Positions 1 to 6,096 of a DNA stretch of 7,186 nt are shown piece by piece; within the stretch, counting starts at the first letter, position 1, and the number at the start of each line of letters is the position of its first letter. The notes beneath the pieces were generated by a model. The model made no database searches, was not told the DNA's origin, and saw only the letters and a program-made list of their open reading frames with translations. The position numbers and the translations under genes are program-made. The stretch is taken from contig CAMLGR010000197.1 in the NCBI GenBank assembly GCA_946479615.1, forward strand, positions 1 through 7,186. Reading direction: 5' to 3'. This DNA is from an uncultured Bacteroidota bacterium. GTDB taxonomy: Bacteria > Bacteroidota > Bacteroidia > Chitinophagales > Chitinophagaceae.

Positions 1-491
1 TCGGAAGGATTGTCATCGATCGCGCCGTGGTAGACCAGCTTCCCGTTTTTGTCAAACAGGTAACATTCCGGTGTGCGTTTGGCTCCGAATGCATCGGCCA
101 TCGCCGAGTTTTTATCTACCAGGTAATACCAGCCGTATTGCTGATCGCTGGCATATTCTTTCATGGCAGCATAAGAATCATCATCATTGCGGCTGGCCTC
201 GTTGGAGTTGAGTACCACCACACCTATATCATTGGATTGCGCATAGCTGCAGGCTTCTTTGGTGCGACCCTGGTTCTTGATCACATAGGGGCAGGTATTG
301 CAACTGAACATGACCAGCAATCCATTTTTCTTCGTGGCATCCTTAAAGGAAACTTCTTTGCCGGAAATATCTTTCATTTTCAGTTCCGGGCTGGGAAGCG
401 GCGACCCGATCGGAAGCGGATCGTTGACAGCCTGTACGCTCATCATACCCAGGAAGGCAATGGGCAAGGCTGAAAAAAGTATTTTTTTCAT
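1..491 (-). CDS. Exported thioredoxin-fold (peroxiredoxin-like) protein, C-terminus cut off by the window
   Basis: The frame opens with ATG at 491 and stays open to the window edge, giving 163 residues without a stop, so the C-terminus is missing. Residues 1-21 look like a Sec signal peptide: MKK, a hydrophobic stretch, then VQA as a probable cleavage site, so the mature protein should be periplasmic or extracytoplasmic. The redox centre is CNTCPYV at residues 64-70, preceded by a hydrophobic beta strand (LLVMFS). A TP pair at residues 140-141 fits the cis-proline facing the active site. The following stretch (ECYLFDKNGKLVYHGAIDDN) matches what I know of the PRX-like/redoxin branch that usually carries CNHCPxV. 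The likely role is thiol-disulfide exchange or peroxide reduction; the substrate is unknown. It follows yihY by 39 bp on the same strand and may be cotranscribed. A TlpA/ResA-type reductase is the alternative. Confidence 0.88.
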   Translation of the reverse strand, partial: MKKILFSALPIAFLGMMSVQAVNDPLPIGSPLPSPELKMKDISGKEVSFKDATKKNGLLVMFSCNTCPYVIKNQGRTKEACSYAQSNDIGVVVLNSNEASRNDDDSYAAMKEYASDQQYGWYYLVDKNSAMADAFGAKRTPECYLFDKNGKLVYHGAIDDNPS

Positions 492-530
492 AGTGCTATA
501 TTTTGAGGTTTACCAAATTTCGGGAAAAAA
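492..530 (-). other. Short gap between yihY and the redoxin gene
   Basis: These 39 bp are A/T-rich. The minus strand carries GAAATTTG, one mismatch from the Bacteroidota -7 element TAnnTTTG, but no TTG is present at the expected -33 distance and there is no terminator-like hairpin. I therefore do not claim a promoter, and read-through from yihY is the simpler reading. Confidence 0.4.
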
Positions 531-1496
531 TCAGGCAGTTCGTGTACCGGCCGACAGGTTTTTGTTCCTTTCATCCACCTCGTGCTTGAGCGAATTGATA
601 CTCACATTCAGCTCGAAGCCGATCAGTAATACCAACGAGTTGAAATATATAAGCAGCATCAGGATCAGCACCGTACCGATCGATCCGTATAATTCATTGT
701 AATGCGAGAAGTTATTCACCCAGTATGAAAACCCCGCGGTGAATATGATCATCAGCACGGTGGCCAGGATGGAGCCGGGATTGATCAGGTTCCATCGTTT
801 GTGAACCGCCGGTGCATAGCGGTAAATAAAAGAGATGGAGAGAAAAAATAATAATACGATCATCACCCACCTGAAGTTGGTAATGATCCAGATCAGGAAA
901 CTGTTTTTGATACCAAACCAGATCAGTACCTCACCCTGCGTGATGAGTACCAGTATACAGGCAAAGAATAAAAGAAATAAAATAAATGTGAGCTTGATCG
1001 CCGTCCATCGCTGGCTGAAACCTCTTCTTTTTTTAAAACCAATATAATTTTTATTGAACGAACGCATAATGCCCATCACGGCATTGGACGAGAAGAACAT
1101 CGCCAGTAAAAAACCGGTTGATAAAAGAGCGGTTCGCTGATTGTTTAAAATATCCGATAAAAATTTAATCACCCCTTCGTTATTTTTTTCTCCGGGGATC
1201 ACATCCCTGATCAGTTCAAACATCTGGTCGATAAAACCTTTGCGGATCGGTAAATAAGGGATCAGGGTAAAAATAAAAATGACCGTAGGTGGAATGGTCA
1301 TGATAAAATTATAGGCAACGGCCGAAGCGCGTTCTGTAAAGCCGGTACGTTGTGCCTGTAAAAAGAAAAACCGGATCACATCGAAAAGAGGAATGCCACG
1401 GAAACCCGGCAGGAAAATCTTTTTACTTTTCCTGATGGTAAAACTAACAGGCGTTGAAACCAGTATTCTTCTTTTTATCTGTGTCAGGAAATGCAT
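531..1496 (-). CDS. YihY/BrkB-family integral membrane protein
   Basis: This is a 321-residue protein of the YihY/virulence factor BrkB family, close to the usual family length. About 55 basic, soluble N-terminal residues precede roughly six membrane segments, near residues 58-81, 123-144, 167-188, 209-226, 240-262 and 272-297. Family marks are the first segment (ASAVAYNF...PPTVIF...LIPY), RYAP at 226-229 followed by the loop KRWNLINPG, and the C-terminal stretch NELYGSIGTVLILMLLIYFN. The tail after 298 is charged and probably cytoplasmic. The old annotation as ribonuclease BN is wrong for this family; the true role is not established, although transport or envelope functions have been suggested. 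The start lies 5 bp after the mltG stop with no clear Shine-Dalgarno site, so translation probably follows mltG on one mRNA. Confidence 0.93.
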   Translation of the reverse strand: MHFLTQIKRRILVSTPVSFTIRKSKKIFLPGFRGIPLFDVIRFFFLQAQRTGFTERASAVAYNFIMTIPPTVIFIFTLIPYLPIRKGFIDQMFELIRDVIPGEKNNEGVIKFLSDILNNQRTALLSTGFLLAMFFSSNAVMGIMRSFNKNYIGFKKRRGFSQRWTAIKLTFILFLLFFACILVLITQGEVLIWFGIKNSFLIWIITNFRWVMIVLLFFLSISFIYRYAPAVHKRWNLINPGSILATVLMIIFTAGFSYWVNNFSHYNELYGSIGTVLILMLLIYFNSLVLLIGFELNVSINSLKHEVDERNKNLSAGTRTA

Positions 1497-1501
1497 CGAT
1501 A

Positions 1502-2518
1502 TTATTTCACATTACGTTTGTTGAGTTCCTGCTGGTACAGTCTTGCATATTTCATATGATCTGTGTTATTGGTCGTAAAGATATGCGTACCGCTGAAATC
1601 GCTGTTGGCGACAAAGAATATATAATCTGTTTTTGGTGCATCGAGTACCGCATCGATCGTTTCGGTTTGCGGTGTGCAGATAGGTCCCGGCGGTAATCCT
1701 TTAAACATATAGGTGTTGTAAGGAGACACGACTTTCTTATGAATATCAAGCAAACGTTTCAATGCGAAATTCTTCATGGAGAATTTCAGTGTAGGATCAG
1801 CCTGCAAGGGCATTCCTTTTGCCAGGCGATTCAGGTATACGCTTGCGATATTCGGCCTGTCGACAGGTGCATTGGTTTCTTCATCGATGATCGAAGCCAG
1901 GGTAGACACCTGGGCGGGTGTTAAATGAAGACTATCTGCTTTTACTTTCCGTTCATCCGACCAGAATGTTTTATACGCCGTATAGAAATGTTCGAAGATC
2001 TTTCCGGGCGTCGTATTCCATTTGATCGAATAAGTAAACGGCATGGCGGCGGCCATTGCCGTATTGGTATCGAGACCGAATTGCTGCAATGAATCGGGAT
2101 TATTTAAAAAATGGATCACCTGTAATGAATCACATTCAAAGCTATGTCCCAGTTTGGAAGCTAACGATTCTTTGGTCCTGATCTTGGTGATCACAAAATT
2201 AACCGGCGACTGGCTGCCGTTTTTCAGCATGCGTACCAGGGTCAACAGGCTCATGCCATTTTCCAGTTTATAACGACCTGGTTTGACGGTGTTGAACTTC
2301 AGCAGGGAAGAAGTCATATTGAACCAGGCAGTACCTGATAAAAATTGCTGATCGGTTAACTCTTTCCGTAGATCGGCGGCAGTAGAACCGGTTTTAACGT
2401 AGAGGTAATAATTCTCTTTATCATGAATGCGGACAGCGGGCCCGTAAAACTGCCAGGCAAAGAAACCCGCGACTGCGATAATAAGTATCAGTGCATACAG
2501 GATTATCTTCTTTTTCAT
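1502..2518 (-). CDS. mltG: Endolytic murein transglycosylase MltG (YceG-like)
   Basis: This 338-residue protein matches the usual length of MltG, which cuts nascent glycan strands in the periplasm and so acts as a terminator of peptidoglycan polymerisation. Residues 1-20 form a basic-then-hydrophobic N-terminal anchor (MKKKIILYALILIIAVAGFF), giving a single-pass inner membrane protein. Residues about 35-100 fit the LysM-like subdomain (GSTAADLRKEL, then KPGRYKLENGMSLLTLVRML). The catalytic domain shows ASIIDEET at 208-215; E214 aligns with the catalytic glutamate (E218 in E. coli numbering). It is followed by ASVYLNRLAKGMPLQADPTL, SPYNTYMFKGLPPGPI at 265-280 and a THIFTTNNTDH segment at 311-321, all family hallmarks. 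It is the first gene after the secG terminator, so a promoter of its own is expected in the preceding gap, though none can be identified. yihY follows after 5 bp. Confidence 0.96.
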   Translation of the reverse strand: MKKKIILYALILIIAVAGFFAWQFYGPAVRIHDKENYYLYVKTGSTAADLRKELTDQQFLSGTAWFNMTSSLLKFNTVKPGRYKLENGMSLLTLVRMLKNGSQSPVNFVITKIRTKESLASKLGHSFECDSLQVIHFLNNPDSLQQFGLDTNTAMAAAMPFTYSIKWNTTPGKIFEHFYTAYKTFWSDERKVKADSLHLTPAQVSTLASIIDEETNAPVDRPNIASVYLNRLAKGMPLQADPTLKFSMKNFALKRLLDIHKKVVSPYNTYMFKGLPPGPICTPQTETIDAVLDAPKTDYIFFVANSDFSGTHIFTTNNTDHMKYARLYQQELNKRNVK

Positions 2519-2597
2519 AGTACAAACAAGATAAATAAAAACAGGGGTGTTCAGGGACTAATTTTCAATGGAGGAACGATTATCTGTCAAAATTTCC

Positions 2598-2729
2598 ACC
2601 GGTTCTTCCGGGGGGGCTCCGATATCGCGCCGGTATCGCCGGGATATTGCCGGGTTATCGCACCGATATCGCATCGGAAACCGAGACTTTTTGTCACAAA
2701 ACCGGGGATCATTACGTACCGGTTGTTCC
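2598..2729. repeat. 12-bp imperfect direct repeat bracketing the GC-rich cluster
   Basis: ACCGGTTCTTCC at 2598-2609 and ACCGGTTGTTCC at 2718-2729 match at 11 of 12 positions and enclose the GC-rich units. The second copy also ends a small inverted repeat (AACCGG at 2700-2705 with CCGGTT at 2719-2724). Whether the pair marks the ends of an inserted element or is chance similarity cannot be settled from one copy. Confidence 0.45.
2619..2677. repeat. Cluster of GC-rich degenerate GATATC-centred repeat units
   Basis: Five units starting with CCG lie at 2619, 2630, 2639, 2650 and 2663: CCGATATCGCG, CCGGTATCG, CCGGGATATTG, CCGGGTTATCGCA and CCGATATCGCA. The first and last share an exact 10-mer, CCGATATCGC, and each contains the palindrome CGATATCG. 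Spacings of 11, 9, 11 and 13 nt average about one helical turn. Units 1 and 2 can fold into an 8-bp hairpin (2620-2627 with 2631-2638), and the last unit can pair with the following TCGG. The cluster stands out by composition from the A/T-rich gap. Its function is unknown: it could be a species-specific intergenic repeat or a multi-site protein-binding region. Confidence 0.65.
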
Positions 2730-2751
2730 TTTCTCGGGCTTATGATCATTC

Positions 2752-2782
2752 AATAAAAAACCCCGTCTTTCCGACAGGGTTT
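2752..2782 (-). terminator. Rho-independent terminator after secG
   Basis: On the minus strand AACCCTGTC pairs with GACGGGGTT through nine base pairs (one T-G wobble) across the 5-nt loop GGAAA. The 3' arm runs straight into a T-run (TTTTTTATT), the classic intrinsic terminator shape. It lies about 22 bp past the secG stop, so it should end the transcript that contains the TPR gene and secG. The plus-strand reading has no following T-tract, so it appears one-directional. Confidence 0.9.
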
Positions 2783-2803
2783 CCAATAGTATGAATGATT
2801 TAC

Positions 2804-3160
2804 TTACTTTTTGCTGGAATCAAATGGCACTGAATTGGCAGGCAATTGATTGCTTTGTAAAGGAGCAGGAGCAGCCGATGCTGGTATTGGTGCTTCACCT
2901 GCATTGTTTACGGGTTGACCTTCTGTAACAGCTCCGGCCCGGATAAAGAAAGAAGAAGTCAGGCAAAGAATGGCAATGATCGCCGAGAATACCCAGGTTC
3001 CTTTTTCCAATACATCCGTTGTTTGTTTTACACCCATGAGTTGTGTGCTCAACCCCGCGAAACTGCCTGTCAGGCCACCCCCTTTCGGGTTTTGAATCAA
3101 CACGATAGCTCCCAGGATAAAGGAGGAAATAATGATCAATATCACGAATAAAATAAGCAT
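2804..3160 (-). CDS. secG: Preprotein translocase subunit SecG
   Basis: SecG is the small membrane subunit of the SecYEG channel, which helps SecA-driven export across the inner membrane. This copy has 118 residues. Membrane segments lie at about 2-22 and 55-73. Between them is the diagnostic loop with LIQNPKGGGL at 21-30 and TTDVLEKGTW at 47-56, in which the pattern IQ..KGGGL and the TxxLEKxTW-type entry to the second helix define the family. Residues 76-118 form a Pro/Ala/Ser/Asn-rich, probably unstructured tail, a common type of extension in this phylum. The start codon lies one base after the stop of the TPR-type gene (TGA-C-ATG), implying one operon and translational coupling. A strong terminator follows, so secG is the last gene of its transcript. 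Confidence 0.96.
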   Translation of the reverse strand: MLILFVILIIISSFILGAIVLIQNPKGGGLTGSFAGLSTQLMGVKQTTDVLEKGTWVFSAIIAILCLTSSFFIRAGAVTEGQPVNNAGEAPIPASAAPAPLQSNQLPANSVPFDSSKK

Positions 3161-3161
3161 G

Positions 3162-4148
3162 TCACAAATTCTTTAAATGTTCGATTTTCGCTGCAAAATA
3201 AGAGCTTTTGGCGGGATTGAGCAAACTTAATTTACGGTAGATTTCGATGGCTTTGCCGTTGTTTCCCTGCTTTTCCCAAACCTCGGCCATGGCTTCGGTG
3301 ACCACATCGCGGTTGACAATGGAATGCTCGGCCATCTGCGTTACTTTTTTATCGTCCGGCGGGGCAGGGGAAGTAGCGGTATCAGGGGTCTTTTTTATGG
3401 TTTTTAACCATTCTGTAAAGCTCTTGAGTTGTTGCCCGAAACGATCCTTAGGCTTTTCTTCTTCCCGGAAACGAATCCCCTGCGAAGCAAAATAGTCCAC
3501 AGTATGATAAGGCTCGAAAGTTAATGCGGCTGCCGTTTTATCCATCGGCAATATTTTAAAATCAGAAAATTGCTTTACTGGTATAGGATCTTCCTTTTGC
3601 CCGGGTATCAATTCATCTCCAATAGCTGGTTCAATCTCCTCCTGCGGCGCGGGTTCAGTAACCTGTTCTATTGTCTCCGGTTCCCGGGTTGGCTCTTCCA
3701 CCGGTTGGGTGATCTCTTCAGGCATCGTCACTGGTTCTTCCGGTTCCGGCGCCACGATCCGTTCTTCCGCTACTTCTTCTGTTACCGGCACCTCGGTAAT
3801 GATGGAACCGGAGATCACTTCTTTGAATTGAACCGGTTCTTCTGTTGCGATAGTATCATCGATGGTAACAGTCTCTGCTTTCGTTTCAGGGATCATCGTT
3901 CCATTGCCATCATCTTCTCCCGACAGGTAATCAAACCATAGCTGGTCCTGGAAATAAAGGATCGCTTTGCGGCTTTGTTGTTCATACAAAGGCGATGCCT
4001 CTTGTTTCAGTTTCTTAGCAAGCAGAAATTGTGCCGGGGAAAAATAAGGAAACTGCTGAACCAATTGTTGCAGATCATCGACGCTGCATTCTTCCAGCGT
4101 GTTTTTGTCAATAGTCGATTTGACTAATTCGTTAACGGCAGAAATCAT
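3162..4148 (-). CDS. Acidic TPR-type protein of unknown function encoded upstream of secG
   Basis: I know this 328-residue protein only as a conserved hypothetical of Bacteroidota, often labelled tetratricopeptide repeat protein. It has three parts. Residues 1-75 are a helical N-terminal domain with aromatic and Leu-rich stretches (DDLQQLVQQFPYFSPAQFLLAKKL). Residues about 76-190 are strongly acidic and Pro-rich, with repeated EEP/PEE/EP words, likely a disordered linker. Residues about 205-328 return to folded sequence and end with one TPR-like helix pair: AMAEVWEKQGNNGKAIEIYRKLSLLNP at 286-312, then an amphipathic helix. No signal peptide or membrane segment is visible, so it is probably cytoplasmic. 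Its stop is one base before the secG start. A scaffold role next to the Sec or envelope machinery is only an inference from position; no enzyme motif is seen. Confidence 0.85.
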   Translation of the reverse strand: MISAVNELVKSTIDKNTLEECSVDDLQQLVQQFPYFSPAQFLLAKKLKQEASPLYEQQSRKAILYFQDQLWFDYLSGEDDGNGTMIPETKAETVTIDDTIATEEPVQFKEVISGSIITEVPVTEEVAEERIVAPEPEEPVTMPEEITQPVEEPTREPETIEQVTEPAPQEEIEPAIGDELIPGQKEDPIPVKQFSDFKILPMDKTAAALTFEPYHTVDYFASQGIRFREEEKPKDRFGQQLKSFTEWLKTIKKTPDTATSPAPPDDKKVTQMAEHSIVNRDVVTEAMAEVWEKQGNNGKAIEIYRKLSLLNPAKSSYFAAKIEHLKNL

Positions 4149-4258
4149 GGGTTGAAGATAAGAGAAAACGGGGAAGTAGGACAGGTTGGGATTTAGTATT
4201 TACATGAGTTGCCGGAAGAGGCTCCCATACTATATGCCATTCATCTGAATACGATAAT
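4149..4258. other. 110-bp gap between lptE and the TPR-type gene
   Basis: This is the only sizeable gap within the upstream block. On the minus strand GAGCC and GGC-AA-CTC can form a short bulged hairpin (about 4209-4227), but no T-run follows, so it is not a convincing terminator. No match to the phylum's promoter consensus was found. Either read-through from lptE or an unrecognised promoter must drive the TPR gene and secG. Confidence 0.5.
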
Positions 4259-4834
4259 CTACCACGTCGAAAATATCCTGTTGAAAATATCGTCGGTCAG
4301 GCCACGGAGTATTTCATCTCCTAATGTGGCTTCTGCCTGCTGAATGGATTGGGACGCGGAGAATTCGAAATTGCGGCTTACATCATAGTCAGTACTTTTA
4401 TTATTCACCTGGTCCAGTACAGTAATATGCACACCTACTGTCAACCGGTTGGTCGATTCGCGTTGCTGCGAAATACCTGATGTGGAAAATGAATAATTGG
4501 AAATATTGCCGCTGATCACCCAATCCGCATTATCATTATTGGTTTGCGAAAGTTTGGTAGAACTCGTGATCTTCTGCCTCAGTTTATCCGTGAGCCTCGG
4601 GCTCAGCTGCGGATTCACATAAGTAGCTTTATTCTCAAAGAAATTTATCTTGACCGTTTTTATTTCCGGGGGAAAAGAAACGTCATTGAATTTGTAGATA
4701 TGGCAACCTGTAAATAAAACAGAGAAGAAAAATATAAGTATGAAGTAAGAAGTACGAAGTACGCTGCGTGTGGAAATGTACTTCATACTTCTTATTTCGT
4801 ACTTGTTTTCTCTATTGTCATTCATCGATATCAT
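4259..4834 (-). CDS. lptE: LptE-family outer membrane lipoprotein (LPS assembly)
   Basis: LptE forms the plug of the LptD barrel and helps place lipopolysaccharide in the outer leaflet of the outer membrane. A hydrophobic stretch at residues 30-42 ends in LFTGC, with Cys44 as the lipidated residue; F at -3 is a slightly relaxed lipobox. The mature part, with HIYKFNDVSFPPEIKTVKINFFENKA at 45-70, PQLSPRLTDKLRQKI at 75-89 and a C-terminal helix DEILRGLTDDIFNRIFSTW, fits Bacteroidota LptE. The start is uncertain: ATG at 4834 (used here), 4825 (forming ATGAATGA with the upstream stop) or 4786. All give a frame overlapping or abutting the activator gene, so the two are coupled. Residues 11-19 and 25-33 are encoded by the arms of a heptamer hairpin, so the n-region and the start of the signal core are repeat-derived. 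Confidence 0.88.
   Translation of the reverse strand: MISMNDNRENKYEIRSMKYISTRSVLRTSYFILIFFFSVLFTGCHIYKFNDVSFPPEIKTVKINFFENKATYVNPQLSPRLTDKLRQKITSSTKLSQTNNDNADWVISGNISNYSFSTSGISQQRESTNRLTVGVHITVLDQVNNKSTDYDVSRNFEFSASQSIQQAEATLGDEILRGLTDDIFNRIFSTW
4736..4804. repeat. Inverted repeat of tandem 7-mers (TANGAAG) inside the 5' part of lptE
   Basis: Arms at 4738-4762 and 4778-4802 (25 nt each) are reverse complements at 22 positions, with a 15-nt loop, and two A-T pairs extend the base. Each arm is three tandem heptamers of the type NGAAGTA: TGAAGTA-AGAAGTA-CGAAGTA on one side, and CGAAATA-AGAAGTA-TGAAGTA on the other after complementing. In the mRNA the stem keeps 22 Watson-Crick pairs plus one G-U in the 25-nt core, so a stable hairpin in the lptE translation start region is expected. 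It lies within 85 nt of all three candidate starts, and the 4786 ATG is inside it. No U-run follows, so it is not a terminator. Confidence 0.85.
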
Positions 4835-6077
4835 ATTCTTTCAACTTTCTGTAGAGTGTTCTTTCACTGATGCCCAGGTCGAGTGCGGCATCTTTGCGTT
4901 TGCCTTTGTGTTTTTTCAGGGCTTTTATGATCAGTTCTTTTTCCTTGTCCATGATATTAAGACTTTCTTCCACTTCTTCATGTTCATGGATATCGCCATT
5001 CATGCCGATGCTCATGGGCGCAGTCTGCACCGGTTGCATCGACGGTTGAACCAGCAATGACGGAAGATTGATGTTCTCCGCCGTTTTTAATTCTTTCAGT
5101 TCATTAAGAAACTCGGGATTCTTGCTAAGATTGCCCGGGTTCTGCAATACGTCCAGGAACATCCGCTTTAATTCTGTTACATCTTTCTTCATATCGAAGA
5201 ACAGCTTGTACAGGATCTCTCTTTCATTGGCGAAACTTTGTCCGTCTGCACCACCGATACTACCGTTATTAGCTAATACAGGCAGGCGGTTATTGGAATA
5301 AGGCTGCAGGTATTTACCCAATTCGGTAGCCGAGATCTGCTTATCATGTGAAAGAACTGAAACCTGGTCCGCAATATTCTTCAATTCCCTTACATTCCCC
5401 GGCCATGGGTAGTTAATTAACAGGTTTTTTGCTTCCTCATCCAGTTGCACCGAACTGGTTTTGTATTTGTCAGCAAAATCAGCGGCGAATTTGCGGAAGA
5501 GAATATAAATATCTTCCTTGCGGTCGCGCAGCGAAGATACCCTGATGGGAACGGTGCTGAGACGATAATAAAGATCCTCGCGGAATTTTCCCTGCTGCAC
5601 TAATTGAAACAGATCTTTATTGGTAGCAGCGATCACGCGCACATCTGTTTTTTGCACTTTGCTGGAGCCTACACGGATAAATTCACCGGCTTCAAGTACA
5701 CGCAGCAAACGTGCCTGTGTACCCAATGGTAATTCGCCGATCTCATCCAGGAAAATAGTGCCGCCGTTCACTGTTTCAAAATAACCTTTGCGGCTATCGA
5801 CAGCGCCGGTAAAAGAACCTTTTTCATGACCGAATAATTCCGAATCGATCGTTCCTTCAGGTATGGCACCGCAGTTGACTGCGATAAAAGGATTGTGTTT
5901 GCGATTGGAAAGACTGTGAATGATATGGGAGAATGCTTCTTTACCCACACCGCTTTCGCCGATAATTAATACCGTAAGATCCGTATTCGCTACCTGCACC
6001 GCCACCTGCAACGCATAGTTCAATGCGGGCGAGTTGCCGATGATGCCGAAACGGTTTTTTATTGATTGAATGTCCAT
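4818..6077 (-). CDS. Sigma-54-dependent transcriptional activator without a receiver domain
   Basis: This 419-residue bacterial enhancer-binding protein remodels RNA polymerase bound to sigma-54. Only about 12 residues precede the AAA+ module, so the usual receiver, GAF or PAS input domain is absent. Visible motifs are Walker A GESGVGKE at 40-47, the sigma-54 contact loop GSFTGA at 87-92 (GAFTGA with A to S; the key F and T are kept), Walker B TIFLDE at 107-112, sensor I near VIAATN at 148-153, FREDLYYRL at 165-173 and WPGNVREL at 225-232. A linker of about 115 residues with a charged, possibly coiled-coil part (284-312) leads to a Fis-type helix-turn-helix at about 380-415 (KRKDAALDLGISERTLYRKL). 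All ATPase residues look intact. Cotranscription with miaB and lptE suggests an envelope-linked regulon, but its targets and signal are unknown. Confidence 0.95.
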   Translation of the reverse strand: MDIQSIKNRFGIIGNSPALNYALQVAVQVANTDLTVLIIGESGVGKEAFSHIIHSLSNRKHNPFIAVNCGAIPEGTIDSELFGHEKGSFTGAVDSRKGYFETVNGGTIFLDEIGELPLGTQARLLRVLEAGEFIRVGSSKVQKTDVRVIAATNKDLFQLVQQGKFREDLYYRLSTVPIRVSSLRDRKEDIYILFRKFAADFADKYKTSSVQLDEEAKNLLINYPWPGNVRELKNIADQVSVLSHDKQISATELGKYLQPYSNNRLPVLANNGSIGGADGQSFANEREILYKLFFDMKKDVTELKRMFLDVLQNPGNLSKNPEFLNELKELKTAENINLPSLLVQPSMQPVQTAPMSIGMNGDIHEHEEVEESLNIMDKEKELIIKALKKHKGKRKDAALDLGISERTLYRKLKEYDIDE

Positions 6078-6096
6078 TATTAATTTTAAAATGATG

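Larger units (their letters stand above)
2519..2754. other. Intergenic region between secG terminator and mltG
   Basis: No credible gene lies here. Small open frames exist on both strands around 2558-2756, but they cross the repeat cluster and both read RRYRRDI, which follows from the near self-complementary repeat units rather than from coding. The region must hold the mltG promoter, because a terminator lies upstream. I found no good match to the Bacteroidota consensus (TTG and TAnnTTTG spaced about 19-21 nt). The 40 bp next to mltG is A/T-rich, while the middle is sharply GC-rich. Confidence 0.6.

Noticed and set aside
27..473. Plus-strand 148-codon open frame at the left end
   Set aside because: It is antisense to the redoxin gene, whose minus-strand translation shows a signal peptide, a CxxC site and a cis-proline; the plus-strand product has no recognisable features.
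2558..2756. Overlapping 62-63 codon open frames on opposite strands of the secG-mltG gap, both reading RRYRRDI
   Set aside because: The shared peptide follows from the near self-complementary repeat units. Neither frame has a convincing start context or a recognisable domain, and one crosses the terminator region.
2825..2840. TGGCACTGAATTGGCA on the plus strand, one mismatch from the sigma-54 -24/-12 consensus
   Set aside because: It lies inside secG and would drive antisense transcription. Other TGGCAC words occur in coding DNA on the same strand (near 5866 and 6424), so this looks like codon-driven chance.
3570..3941. Plus-strand 123-codon open frame rich in Phe and Arg
   Set aside because: It is the antisense shadow of the Glu/Pro-rich linker of the TPR-type gene; its odd composition mirrors those GAA/GAG codons.
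4209..4227. Possible terminator hairpin between lptE and the TPR-type gene
   Set aside because: The stem is short and bulged, and no T-run follows on the minus strand.
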